From contig NZ_AP018365.1 in the NCBI RefSeq assembly GCF_016756395.1, forward strand, positions 868,001 through 932,000: a DNA stretch of 64,000 nt, read 5' to 3'. Each line of letters begins with the position of its first letter. The first letter of the stretch is position 1. The translations under genes and the position numbers were made by a program. Source of the DNA: Streptomyces sp. SN-593. Lineage in GTDB: Bacteria > Actinomycetota > Actinomycetes > Streptomycetales > Streptomycetaceae. Under the pieces are notes generated by a model that saw only the letters and a list, made by a program, of their open reading frames with translations, searched no databases and had not been told where the DNA came from. Below, in pieces: positions 17,049 to 26,928 of this stretch.

Positions 17049-18011
17049 TGCGCGAACGTCACTACTGCGATCAAGTCTGCCACGGGGGCGCGGCCCGGCT
17101 CCACCCCCTTCTTGTGCGCTCGCTCACACGGGCGCGCCGAGGGGCGCGCGGCCGCGCGGGCGGAAGGGCGGGCGAACCGCCGCACAAGGGACGAGGGTCC
17201 CACGGGGTGCGCGGCAGGGGGCTCCGGGACGTGCGGGGCGCGCGGAACATCCGGGATGCCCGAGTCGGGGGCTCGACCGCCGGCCGACCGCGTGGCGGGG
17301 CGGGAGCGAGCGGTCCGGCGGATGCGCACGGGGGAATCGAACCCGCCGGACCGTGTCTCCACGTTAGCGCGCCCTCACGGAACGTCCGAGACCGAGTCGG
17401 ACAAATACAGTCGCGCGAACACGCCATGGCACAGGCGCGCGCATCTCCCTTGCCAGGCAAGGGAGTTGACCCTCAGGCACAGGCGGACACCGGGGGCCGC
17501 CACCCGCCGGGGCGGGCCCGTCCGGCGACAGGACCCCCGGCCCCGCGGCGGGCACCACCCCCGCCGCCGGCCCCCTCCGGCGCGGCGCGGGACCTCGCGG
17601 TGGCGCGCCGGCCCCCCACCGGGGTCCACCCGGAGCACCGCGCCTCCGGGCGCCGCACCGCCACCGCGTGATCGCCCCGCGGGCGCGCGAGCGGCGGTCG
17701 CCGGCGACGCGTGGCGACGGTCCCGGCGGGAACCGGCCCGCGGGCGCGTCCGGCCGCGGGTCCTTCGGCCAGGCGACCTCGGGTCCCTCGACCGGACGAC
17801 CTCGGCTCCTTCGGCCGCGGGCGACCTCGGGTCCCTCGGCCGGACGGTCGCGCGGCGGCATCCAGGGACCGGCGCTCCCCGGATCGGCTCGTCTCTCCCG
17901 CCCCGCCCCGGCCCGGCGCACGGTGGGAGGCGACCCCGGCGGGGCACCGGTCGGCAGCCGCCGGCCACGGCCCCGCGGGGTCGGACACCGGACACTTGCG
18001 AGGAGCACGTC
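17049..18011. other. 963-bp region without a convincing gene
   Basis: It contains the presumed rib promoter near 17060-17110, a 10-bp inverted repeat around 17309-17354, the inverted repeat at 17445-17465, and about 500 bp of Arg/Pro/Gly-coding low-complexity DNA. Long open frames exist on both strands but look like composition artefacts. The part just before 18012 holds the ribosome binding site of the SDR gene. Confidence 0.6.
17445..17465. repeat. 10-bp inverted repeat around one central base
   Basis: The arm CTCCCTTGCC and its exact complement flank a single A. With no loop it cannot be an efficient hairpin, so an operator is more likely. TTGACCCTC follows 2 nt later. No regulator gene is adjacent. 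Confidence 0.6.
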
Positions 18012-18875
18012 ATGAGGATTCTGGTCACCGGAGCCACCGGCCAGGTGGGCCGCAGGTTCGTCCCCCGGCTGATGCAGCGCGCCGGGCGCGGGGACGACAC
18101 CGTACGGGTGCTGGTCCGCGACGAGGCGCGCGCGGAGCCGTTCACCCGGCTGGGGGCGGAGGCCGTGGTGGGCGAGCTGCGCGACGGCGCCGACGTGCGC
18201 AGGGCCGTCGAGGGGGTCGACGCGGTGGTCAACGTCGCGGCGTCCTTCCGCGGCGTGCCCGACGAGGAGGTGTGGGCGGTCAACCGCGACGCGGCGCTCG
18301 ACCTCGGCCGGGCCGCGGTCGAGGCGGGCGCGCGACGGTTCGTGCAGGTCAGCACCAACCGGGTGTACGGCGCCGGGCGCGGCCGCCCCGCCCTGGAGGA
18401 CGACGGACCGCTGGCCGGCAACAGCCGGCTCCCGGGCACCGCCTACCCCGACTCCAAGTGGGCGGCCGAGACCGGACTGCTCGCCCTGGACGGCCTCGAC
18501 CTGCGCATCGGCCGCCTCGCCTTCGTCTACGGCGAGGGCGACCCGCACCTGGACAACGCCCTGCCCTGGGCCAAGGCGTGGCCCGGGCACCAGCGCCTCC
18601 AGATGGTCCACCACGCCGACGTCGGGCAGGCGCTGCTGCGGCTGCTGTACGTCCCCGGGCTGGCCGGGCGGATCTACAACATCGCGGACGACGCGCCCGT
18701 CACCTCCGTCGACCTGCTCTGGCTGGGCGGCGTCGAGCCCTCCCCCGAGGCCGCCGACCGCGTGGTCACGGACCCCTGGGACGGTGTCGTCTCCACCGCG
18801 CGCATCCGCGACGAGCTGGGCTTCCGGCCGATCTACCCCTCGGTGTGGACCGCGCGGGACGCGGGCGCGCTGTGA
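18012..18875 (+). CDS. NAD(P)-dependent epimerase/dehydratase family protein
   Basis: A 287-residue extended short-chain dehydrogenase. The Rossmann glycine motif is VTGATGQVGRRF (6-17). The active site comprises VSTNRVYG (Ser) and YPDSKWAAE (Tyr-x-x-x-Lys). The C-terminal substrate domain holds HHADVGQALLRLL and IYNIADDAPVTS. The substrate is probably a nucleotide sugar or a related small molecule; sequence alone does not tell. ATG follows GAGGAG with a 7-nt spacer. The stop codon lies inside the first copy of a 32-bp tandem repeat. Confidence 0.85.
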   Translation: MRILVTGATGQVGRRFVPRLMQRAGRGDDTVRVLVRDEARAEPFTRLGAEAVVGELRDGADVRRAVEGVDAVVNVAASFRGVPDEEVWAVNRDAALDLGRAAVEAGARRFVQVSTNRVYGAGRGRPALEDDGPLAGNSRLPGTAYPDSKWAAETGLLALDGLDLRIGRLAFVYGEGDPHLDNALPWAKAWPGHQRLQMVHHADVGQALLRLLYVPGLAGRIYNIADDAPVTSVDLLWLGGVEPSPEAADRVVTDPWDGVVSTARIRDELGFRPIYPSVWTARDAGAL

Positions 18876-18967
18876 CCCGCCGGGAGTGCGGTCCGGGCGC
18901 GCTGTGACCCGCCGGGAGTACGGCCCGGACCCGCCGTGACCCGCGGGACTCCCGGTCCGGGCCTCGC
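18872..18967. repeat. Three tandem 32-bp units starting at the SDR stop codon
   Basis: Units at 18872, 18904 and 18936 all begin GTGACCCGC; the first two share GTGACCCGCCGGGAGT. The third is more diverged. Each copy repeats the TGA that ends the SDR gene. Confidence 0.8.
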
Positions 18968-19108
18968 CGACGGGCCGGGGCAGGCAGGCGAGGCGGCCGG
19001 GGACAGCCGGGGGCAGGGGGCGAATCGTTTCGCCGGCGCGTCGGCCGTCACGGCGACATCGCCGCGCGGCGCGGGAGGCGGCGGCGGGGCGGTGCGGAAG
19101 CTGGGGGG

Positions 19109-20110
19109 ATGACGACGACGGCACAGTGGAGCGCGCCGGGTGACGTGGCGGACGTGGTGGGGCGGATGCGGGCGCTGGCGGTACGGCTGCCGCCTGCGGA
19201 CGGGGTCGCGGTGTTCAACCGGGTGTACCTGGCGGTCACCGAGGAGTTCGCCCGCCGGCTGGGCCGCGGCCGCTTCTCCGACGGCCCCGAGGCGGCGGAG
19301 CTGGCGGTGCTGTTCGCCGGGCGGTACCTGGCGGCCGTCGAAGGCGCGGGCGGTCCCGAGGCGGAGGCCGGAACCGGGGCCGGAACCGGGGTCGGGACCG
19401 GGTCCGGGTCCGGGGCCGGAACCGGGGTCGGGACCGGGACGGAGACGTGGGCCGGGACCGGGGACGTGACCGGGGGCGCCGCGGACGGCAGCGGCGGTGC
19501 CCCCGCCTGCTGGCGCCCGCTGCTGCGGGCCCGGGCCGACCCGGACGTCCGGCCGCTCCAGTTCGCTCTCGCCGGCATCACGGCCCATGTCGGCCACGAC
19601 CTCGCGCTGGCCGTGGTCGACACCTGCCGGGCCACCGGCCGCTCCCCCGCCGCGGTCGCCCCCGACTACGCCGAGGTGGGCGCGGTGCTCACCGCCATCG
19701 AGGTCCGGGTCCGGGAGGAACTGATGCCCGGCCCCGACCTCCTGGAGCGTTTCGACCCGCTCACCCACGCCGTCGCGTCGTGGTCCCTGGCCCGCGCGCG
19801 GGACGGCGCGTGGGCCACGGCCCGGCTGCTGTGGGCGCTGCGCGACCGCGGGGAGGCGTACGCCGACTGCGCCCACGGCCTCGACGCGTCCGTCGGGGCG
19901 ATGGCCTGTGCCCTGCTCGCGCCGTTCCCGGTCGGCGCCGACCGCCTCGCCCGGCGGCCGGCGCTCGGCGTGTCCCACCCGGACCCGGCGGCACGGGCGG
20001 CGCAGGCGGCTCCGCCCCTCCCGGTCCTGCCGATCCTGCCGATCCTGCCGGTCCCGGGGTCCCAGTGGTCTCAGTCCTCCGGCAGCAGCACCGGCGCGAT
20101 CTCGTCGTAG
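19109..20110 (+). CDS. DUF5995 family protein with a Gly-Thr repeat insert
   Basis: A 333-residue protein, mostly helical, resembling actinobacterial DUF5995 proteins (RMRALAVRLPPADGVAVFNRVYLAVTE; LAGITAHVGHDLALAVVDTC). The function is unknown. Residues about 85-130 are a GTGAGTG/GTGSGSG-type low-complexity insert encoded by GGNACCGGG hexamer-like repeats, probably a slippage expansion. The C-terminus is Pro/Leu-rich. The last 40 nt overlap the end of the convergent davB gene, so part of the tail may be a read-through extension of a shorter ancestral protein. Confidence 0.75.
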   Translation: MTTTAQWSAPGDVADVVGRMRALAVRLPPADGVAVFNRVYLAVTEEFARRLGRGRFSDGPEAAELAVLFAGRYLAAVEGAGGPEAEAGTGAGTGVGTGSGSGAGTGVGTGTETWAGTGDVTGGAADGSGGAPACWRPLLRARADPDVRPLQFALAGITAHVGHDLALAVVDTCRATGRSPAAVAPDYAEVGAVLTAIEVRVREELMPGPDLLERFDPLTHAVASWSLARARDGAWATARLLWALRDRGEAYADCAHGLDASVGAMACALLAPFPVGADRLARRPALGVSHPDPAARAAQAAPPLPVLPILPILPVPGSQWSQSSGSSTGAISS

Positions 20111-21789
20111 CGGTCGCCGGGGCCGGGGTTGAGCGGGTCGGTGGCGCCGCCGAGGTGGTGCATGACGCCCCACACCGCGTTGAGCGCGGTCTGCACCGCG
20201 CCCTCGGCCCAGCCGGCGGTCCAGGACACGTCGTCCCCGGCGAGGAAGATGCCGCGCTGGTCCGCGGGCAGCAGGTCCTGCACGAAGTGCGTGAACAGCC
20301 GCCGCTGGTAGCGGTAGTGGCCGGGCAGGTTGGCCTTGAACGCGCCCATGAAGTAGGGCTCGTCCTCCCAGGACACCGTGACCGGGTTGCCGATGACGTG
20401 CTTCCTGATGTCCACCCCGGGGTAGATCTCGCCGAGCGACTTGAGCATGACCTCCATCCGCTCGTGCGCGCTCAGCGGCAGCCACTTCGAACTGTCGTCG
20501 CACCAGGTGTACGACAGGCAGATCACCGCCGGCCGGTCCGGTCCGTCGTCGAGCAGGTAGGTGCCGCGCGTCATCCGGTCGGTGAGTGTCATCGACATGG
20601 TGTCGCGGCCGGTGCGCGGGTCCTGGTCGAGCCAGAACGGCCGGTCGACCGGGACGAAGAGCTTGCTGGACTCCATGTAGTGGGTGCGCTCGATCGCGGT
20701 CCAGTGGTCGATCGGGAAGAGCGACTCGTCGCAGGAGATCTTCGACAGCAGCATCCAGCTCTGCGCGGTGAACACCGCCGCCCGGTAGCTGCGGATGTCG
20801 CCGGTGGCGTCGGTGACGGTGATCCGGTTGCCCGCGGTGCGGTGCAGCCCGGTGACCGCCGGGCGCGGGACACCGCCGTGCAGCGAGCGCAGCGAGGTGC
20901 CGCGCGGCCAGTGCAGCAGCTTGTCCGGCTCGCGTTCCCACAGCCGCAGCGGGAGCTGCCGGCTGCCGCCCACGATGCTGTGGTGGTCGTCGTCGGCGCC
21001 GGTGTAGACCACCCGCAGGATCTCCAGGATCGAGTTCGGGAAGTCGGTGTCCCAGCCGCCGGTGCCGAAGCCGACCTGGCCGAAGATCTCCCGGTGCCGG
21101 AAGGACGCGAACTGCGGTGCGGCGCACAGGAATCCGTAGAAGGTCTGGTTGTCCAGGCGCTCGACCAGACCGGACCAGATCTCCCTGATCCTCGGTACGT
21201 CCCTGGCGCGCAGCGCCTGCTGCATCGCGGAGAAGTCGGCGCCCTCCTCCAGGCAGGCGTTCCAGGCGCGCATCACCTGGTGGTAGACCTCGGGCAGGTC
21301 GTCGACCGACGTGGCGTAGTGCGATCGGCCCTTGAGGTCCACGACGGTCGAAGGGGTGCAGGGCGCCAGCGGGTTGGGGAACGGCCGGGTGGCCAGCCCC
21401 ACCAGGTCGATGTAGTGCCGCAGCGCGGTGGAGGACGGCGGGAAGCGCATCGCGCCCATCTCCGCGGTCAGCGCGCCCGGTTCGCCCACCGCGCCGAACC
21501 CGTCGAAGGCGACCGTCCGCAGCCGGCCGCCGATCTCGCCCGCCTCGTAGAGCACCGGCCGCAGGCCCATCCGCATCAGCTCGTAGGCGGTCACGAGGCC
21601 GGACAGGCCGCCGCCGATCACGGCGACCTCGGTGCCGTGCGCGGTGGGCGGCACCGATCCGAGCCCGGCGGGGTGCGCGAGGAAGTCGTCGTAGGCGAAG
21701 GGGAAGTCGGGGCCGAACATGGTGACGGGGGGTTCGGCCTGGGCGCGGGCGTGTCCTTCGTCGTGGATCGCGGTGGGCACGGACGTCAT
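20071..21789 (-). CDS. davB: L-lysine 2-monooxygenase-like flavoprotein
   Basis: A 572-residue FAD enzyme predicted to convert L-lysine to 5-aminovaleramide with O2 and loss of CO2. The whole chain follows Pseudomonas putida DavB: ITIFGPDFPFA-like FGPDFPFAYDDFL, the FAD motif VAVIGGGLSGLVTAYELM (about 55-72), FGQVGFGTGGWDTDFPNS, MTLTDRMTRGTYL, VTVSWEDEPYFMGAFK and the C-terminal IFLAGDDVSWTAGW. The related tryptophan 2-monooxygenase and amino acid oxidases are the alternatives. Its ATG overlaps the davA stop by 4 nt, so the two are coupled. Its 3' end overlaps a convergent gene by 40 nt. Later delta-aminovalerate enzymes are not in the window. Confidence 0.88.
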   Translation of the reverse strand: MTSVPTAIHDEGHARAQAEPPVTMFGPDFPFAYDDFLAHPAGLGSVPPTAHGTEVAVIGGGLSGLVTAYELMRMGLRPVLYEAGEIGGRLRTVAFDGFGAVGEPGALTAEMGAMRFPPSSTALRHYIDLVGLATRPFPNPLAPCTPSTVVDLKGRSHYATSVDDLPEVYHQVMRAWNACLEEGADFSAMQQALRARDVPRIREIWSGLVERLDNQTFYGFLCAAPQFASFRHREIFGQVGFGTGGWDTDFPNSILEILRVVYTGADDDHHSIVGGSRQLPLRLWEREPDKLLHWPRGTSLRSLHGGVPRPAVTGLHRTAGNRITVTDATGDIRSYRAAVFTAQSWMLLSKISCDESLFPIDHWTAIERTHYMESSKLFVPVDRPFWLDQDPRTGRDTMSMTLTDRMTRGTYLLDDGPDRPAVICLSYTWCDDSSKWLPLSAHERMEVMLKSLGEIYPGVDIRKHVIGNPVTVSWEDEPYFMGAFKANLPGHYRYQRRLFTHFVQDLLPADQRGIFLAGDDVSWTAGWAEGAVQTALNAVWGVMHHLGGATDPLNPGPGDRYDEIAPVLLPED

Positions 21790-22604
21790 CGGGCGGTTCT
21801 CCTGGCGGCGAGCGAGCCGTACAACTCGGGGCGGCGGTCGGTCAGATACGGGTTCTGCTCGCGGGTGGTGCGCAGCAGGTCCAGGTCGACGTCGGCGACG
21901 AGGAGTTCGGGGCCCGCGCCGGCCCGGGCGCGCACCACGCCGTCGGGCCCGGCCAGGCAGCTACCGCCGACGAAGTCGTAGTCGCCCTCGGGGCCGCAGC
22001 GGTTGACGTAGGCGATGTACATGCCGTTCTCGAACGCCCGTACCGGCAGCAGCGTTTCGGGCACGAACTCGTACGGGCGCATCAACGCGGTGGGGACGAC
22101 GAGCAGTTCGGTGCCGGCCAGCGCGTGCGCGCGGACCGCCTCGGGGAACTCGACGTCGTAGCAGATCAGCAGGCCGATCCGGACGCCGTCCAGGGTGGCC
22201 TGGACCAGCGGGCGGTCGCCGGGGGTGAACACGGAGCGCTCGTAGTCGCCGAACAGGTGGGTCTTGCGGTAGTCGGCCAGCACGCTGCCGTCCGGCCCGG
22301 TGAGCCGGGCGGCGTTGTGGACGCGGTCGCCGTCCAGCTCGGGGTAGCCGTGCACGATGGCGACGGCGTGCCGTGCGGCGATGCCGGCGATGTGCCGCGC
22401 GGCGGGCCCTCCGGCCGGTTCCGCCACCTCGGCGACGGCGTCCCCGAGGGCGTAGCCGGTCAGGAACATCTCGTCGGTCACCAGCAGCCGCGCGCCGCGC
22501 GCCGCCGCCTCGGCGGCCGCCTGCTCCAGCGCCGCGAGGCTCTCCCGCGTGCTCGCGGGCAGCCCGCGGGGGCCCTGCAACAGCCCGGTCCGCAACGCTT
22601 CCAC
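21786..22604 (-). CDS. davA: 5-aminovaleramidase-like C-N hydrolase
   Basis: A 272-residue nitrilase-superfamily amidase predicted to hydrolyse 5-aminovaleramide to 5-aminovalerate. The catalytic triad is visible: Glu in DEMFLTGY, Lys in YRKTHLFGD, Cys in GLLICYDVEFPE. VPTALMRPYEF also matches P. putida DavA closely. The pairing with a lysine 2-monooxygenase is the main support for the substrate. GTG at 22604 follows AGGAGG at 10 nt. It is the first gene of a two-gene operon; order here is davA-davB. Confidence 0.88.
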   Translation of the reverse strand: MEALRTGLLQGPRGLPASTRESLAALEQAAAEAAARGARLLVTDEMFLTGYALGDAVAEVAEPAGGPAARHIAGIAARHAVAIVHGYPELDGDRVHNAARLTGPDGSVLADYRKTHLFGDYERSVFTPGDRPLVQATLDGVRIGLLICYDVEFPEAVRAHALAGTELLVVPTALMRPYEFVPETLLPVRAFENGMYIAYVNRCGPEGDYDFVGGSCLAGPDGVVRARAGAGPELLVADVDLDLLRTTREQNPYLTDRRPELYGSLAARRTAR

Positions 22605-22763
22605 CGTTCCCCGCCTCCTGGCGACCGGATACGCCCCGCCGCGGCCCTCCGCGGCTCAGCCGGTCCCCTCCGTCCTCCGGCGGCGACAAGGCGCGAACAT
22701 TGCGCCTGTGGCCCCGATCCGTTGCGTCCCGCCGGGCAGGAACGGCGATGTGTTGCGCGCACG

Positions 22764-22797
22764 CGGGCGCCCACCCCGGTGAAGGGGTGGGCGCCCG
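22764..22797 (-). terminator. Perfect 14-bp hairpin terminator
   Basis: Arms CGGGCGCCCACCCC and GGGGTGGGCGCCCG with a 6-nt loop, 20 nt after the stop of the PRC-barrel gene. Confidence 0.85.
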
Positions 22798-22817
22798 TCC
22801 GGATCGCCTGAGGCGGC

Positions 22818-23831
22818 TCAGACGGAGCCTTCCTCGTCCGTGGACTTGGCGGAGCGCTCGGTGCCGGGCTCACCGGTCATCTCGGTCTCGATCCGCTCCT
22901 TGCGGACCCGGCCGTGCACCCGGCGCTGCTCGGTGTGCTCCTCGACGCGCATCCGCACCCGCTCCTTGGCCACGACCTCGGTCTCGACCACGGGCTTGTC
23001 CTCGTGGAGCGTGACGACCCGCTCGGACTCGGTGATGTCGCCGGCGCGGGCGCCGCGGTCCGCCTCGGCGATCGGCGTGCGTTCGAGGCGTACCTCCTCG
23101 TGGACGATCGGTACGGTCTCCTCGACCTCCTCCACGTCGACGTACTTGTGCAGCCGGGCCTTGCCGGTCGCCTGGCGCTCGACCCTGACGTGCATCTCCT
23201 CCTCGGAGCGGGTCATCGCCTCCTCGCTGTCCGCGGCCCGCGCGTCCGCGGAGCCGATGCGCTCGGCCGCGCCGGTGCGGCCCGCCGCGTAGGCGGCGGT
23301 GCCGGTGCCCGCCTCGCTGCCGGACATCTCCGGGTCGGTGGCCTTGCCGGACGCGGTGCCCGAGTCCGCCATGTCCGCGCGGTCGCGGCGGGCGTGCCGA
23401 CCGCGCCCGGCGGCGCCGGCCGCGCCCGCCGCCCCGGCCGCGCCCCCGGCGGCCGCGGCCTTCTCGCCGGTGCCGCTCTTCGTCCCCGCCTCGGGCGAGC
23501 CGGAGTCGCCACGCGTCTCCAGGCCGTAGTAGCGGTACAGGTGCCGTTCCTCCTCGGCGGACAGGTGCCCGCCGGAGTCCACGTCGACGTTGGGCGCGCC
23601 CTTGACCTTGTCCTTCTCGTACGGCACCTCGACGTGGTCCTGCACGATCTTCGCGGCGCGGGTCGGCACGAACGTCTCGTTGTTGCCGAAGAAGCCGGTT
23701 TTGACCGTCACCCATTCCGGAAGGCCGGTGGCGTCGTCCAGGTACATGTGCTTGGCATCGCCGATCTTCTTCCCCTGCGCGTCGTGGACCGGATGGCCCA
23801 CGACCTGGGGGATCTGCTCGCGCGTGATCAT
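22818..23831 (-). CDS. PRC-barrel and DUF2382 domain protein
   Basis: A 337-residue hydrophilic protein. The N-terminal PRC-barrel (1 to about 80; VVGHPVHDAQGKKIGDAKHMYLD begins it) resembles those of RimM and photosynthetic reaction centres. A Gly/Ala-rich linker (about 110-200) leads to a DUF2382/YsnF-type domain (about 210-320) of alternating charged and hydrophobic strands (VRLERTPIAEADRG, ERVVTLHEDKPVVETEVV). In other bacteria such proteins are linked to stress responses; the molecular function is unknown. ATG follows GGAGGCGAC. Charged repeats VExx and ERVR suggest an extended amphipathic surface. Confidence 0.88.
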   Translation of the reverse strand: MITREQIPQVVGHPVHDAQGKKIGDAKHMYLDDATGLPEWVTVKTGFFGNNETFVPTRAAKIVQDHVEVPYEKDKVKGAPNVDVDSGGHLSAEEERHLYRYYGLETRGDSGSPEAGTKSGTGEKAAAAGGAAGAAGAAGAAGRGRHARRDRADMADSGTASGKATDPEMSGSEAGTGTAAYAAGRTGAAERIGSADARAADSEEAMTRSEEEMHVRVERQATGKARLHKYVDVEEVEETVPIVHEEVRLERTPIAEADRGARAGDITESERVVTLHEDKPVVETEVVAKERVRMRVEEHTEQRRVHGRVRKERIETEMTGEPGTERSAKSTDEEGSV

Positions 23832-23968
23832 GTCGCCTCCTCGGGCTGCCGGGGCCCTTTCCCGGTCTCACCTCACCGCGTTGCCCCATTCAGACCGACA
23901 AAACATATCCACTCATCCCAATGCGGACATTTCAGGTGGAGACGCCCCCGGGAGGAGCCCCGCTCGGC

Positions 23969-24424
23969 TCAGGACGGGCCCGCCGCGCCGTAGCGGCGCA
24001 GCAGCGGCGACAGCACCAGCACCGAGCGGGTCCGGCTGACGAACGGCTCCCCGGCGATCCGCTCCAGCACCTGCTCGAAGTGGCGGACGTCGGCGGCGAA
24101 GACCTGCACGACCGCGTCCGCGTCACCGGTCACGGTCGACGCGGACGCCACCTCCGGATAGTGCGCGAGCCCCCGCCGGATGTCCGCGGGCGACGTGTTG
24201 TGCCGGCAGTACAGCTCCACCAGCGCCTCGGTCTGCCAGCCGAGCGCCGCGGGGTCCACCCGTACGGTGAACCCCGTGATCGCGCCGGCCGCCAGCAGCC
24301 GGTCCACCCGGCGCTTCACCGCGGGCGCGGACAGGCCCACCTCGGCCCCGATGTCCGCGTACGAGCGCCGCGCGTCCGCGGCCAGGGCGTGCACGATCCG
24401 TCCGTCGATCTCATTGAGCGCCAC
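23969..24424 (-). CDS. Lrp/AsnC family transcriptional regulator
   Basis: A 151-residue regulator. HTH at about 22-48 (YADIGAEVGLSAPAVKRRVDRL) and a C-terminal RAM ligand domain (about 65-145; VELYCRHNTSP, VTGDADAVVQVFAAD). Family members sense amino acids. It lies 1.4 kb upstream of davA on the same strand, so lysine or a product is a candidate ligand, but PRC-barrel lies between, and the terminator separates them. GTG start without ribosome binding site; a GAGACT hexamer ends 6 nt before it. Confidence 0.9.
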   Translation of the reverse strand: MALNEIDGRIVHALAADARRSYADIGAEVGLSAPAVKRRVDRLLAAGAITGFTVRVDPAALGWQTEALVELYCRHNTSPADIRRGLAHYPEVASASTVTGDADAVVQVFAADVRHFEQVLERIAGEPFVSRTRSVLVLSPLLRRYGAAGPS

Positions 24425-24430
24425 AGCGGG

Positions 24431-24436
24431 AGTCTC
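24431..24436 (-). promoter_or_regulatory. Possible -10 GAGACT, leaderless start of the Lrp gene
   Basis: GAGACT keeps A2 and T6 of TANNNT and ends 6 nt before the GTG. Weaker than the other sites with this geometry. Confidence 0.3.
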
Positions 24437-24477
24437 GCACGGGCCGCGGGTCCGGCCCCGACCCGCCGCCGGGGCGG

Positions 24478-26025
<1,548 letters not shown>

Positions 26026-26187
26026 TCACGGCGCCTCACGGCGGGCTCTTCGTCGAATCGGCGTACCCCGGCCCGCCCCCGGTTCGTATGATCCTCCAAG
26101 CGTCGCGCCCGCCACCCCCGCGACCCCGCTCTCCCCGTCGCGCCCGCCGTGCCGGACACCGACCCGCCGGGGACCGAAGGACGGCCC

Positions 26188-26358
26188 TCAGGAGCCGCCG
26201 CCGCGCCGGACCGCCCAGACCACCAGCGCGACGACCGCGACGAGGATCAGCACCACCAGGAACGGCGTCGGCAGGCTCCCCGAACCGCCGCTGCCGTAGC
26301 TGTGGTGATGGGTGATGTGGCTGTGCACGCGCGTCAGTCCCCCGAGTTTCATGGCCAT
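26188..26358 (-). CDS. Small His-rich single-pass membrane protein
   Basis: A 56-residue protein (54 if the ATG at 26352 is used). The order is a short basic N-terminus, a His cluster HSHITHHHS (13-20), a Gly/Ser spacer YGSGGSGS, one transmembrane helix TPFLVVLILVAVVALVVWA (31-49) and a basic end RRGGGS, suggesting His-rich face outside and RR inside. I do not recognise the family; metal binding is possible but unproven. It sits between guaB1 and barstar without an operon partner. The codon choice and hydrophobicity pattern support coding; there is no clear ribosome binding site. Confidence 0.6.
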   Translation of the reverse strand: MAMKLGGLTRVHSHITHHHSYGSGGSGSLPTPFLVVLILVAVVALVVWAVRRGGGS

Positions 26359-26508
26359 GATCGTAGGGGCGGCCGCGCGCCGGAACGGTTCCGTCCGCGT
26401 CACAGGCGTGCCACAGGGAGGGGCGGGCGGGGGCGCCCCTCCCGGGGACACAGCGTGGCAAATAGCCCTTATCGGGCATTCCACGACATCCTGTGGCAGC
26501 ATCGGCGC

Positions 26509-26814
26509 ATGCTCGTGCTCGATCTGACCGGCGTCGGCGACCGGCAGGAGTTCATGGACCGGGTCTCCGCGGACCTGCGGCTGCCCGACTGGTTCGGGCG
26601 GAACTGGGACGCGCTCGCGGACTGCCTGACGGACCTGTCCTGGTGGCCGGTGGAGCCCGGCGGCCGCCGCCTCCACGTCCGCAACTGGCAGGGGTTCGCG
26701 GCGCGGCTCCCGCGGGACTGGCGGATCGTCAAGGACATCCTGCGCGACGCCGAGCTGTTCTGGCGCCACACCGACAGCGAACTCTCGGTCACCGTCGAGG
26801 ACGACGTGCCCTGA
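26509..26814 (+). CDS. Barstar-family protein without barnase
   Basis: A 101-residue cytoplasmic protein of the barstar (barnase inhibitor) fold: MLVLDLTGV, then DRQEFMDRVSADLRLPDWFGRNWDALADCLTDL, the family's helix 2 signature with the acidic loop that fills the RNase active site. No secreted RNase gene lies beside it, so it is either an immunity protein for an RNase elsewhere or a housekeeping homologue. The start ATG is the only one fitting the family N-terminus. CAGCAT 6 nt before it is a weak leaderless -10 candidate. Confidence 0.9.
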   Translation: MLVLDLTGVGDRQEFMDRVSADLRLPDWFGRNWDALADCLTDLSWWPVEPGGRRLHVRNWQGFAARLPRDWRIVKDILRDAELFWRHTDSELSVTVEDDVP

Positions 26815-26928
26815 GCCGCCCGGCGACGCATACGGAGACCGTCGGTCCGCCGGACCCGGGACCGCGGACCGGGACCGCGGACCCCGCACCTCCGGACCCG
26901 GCCGGCCCGGGGCGGCCCGGAGCGGGGC

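Noticed and set aside
17325..17360. T-loop-like sequence GGTTCGATTCCCC on the minus strand, suggesting a tRNA
   Set aside because: The flanking sequence forms a GGTCCGGCG/CGCCGGACC hairpin instead of a T-stem, and no matching acceptor or anticodon arm is found within 95 nt.
17473..17988. Open frames of about 170 codons on the minus strand and others on the plus strand
   Set aside because: Low-complexity Arg/Gly/Pro protein without family features, as expected from GC-rich DNA lacking stop codons.
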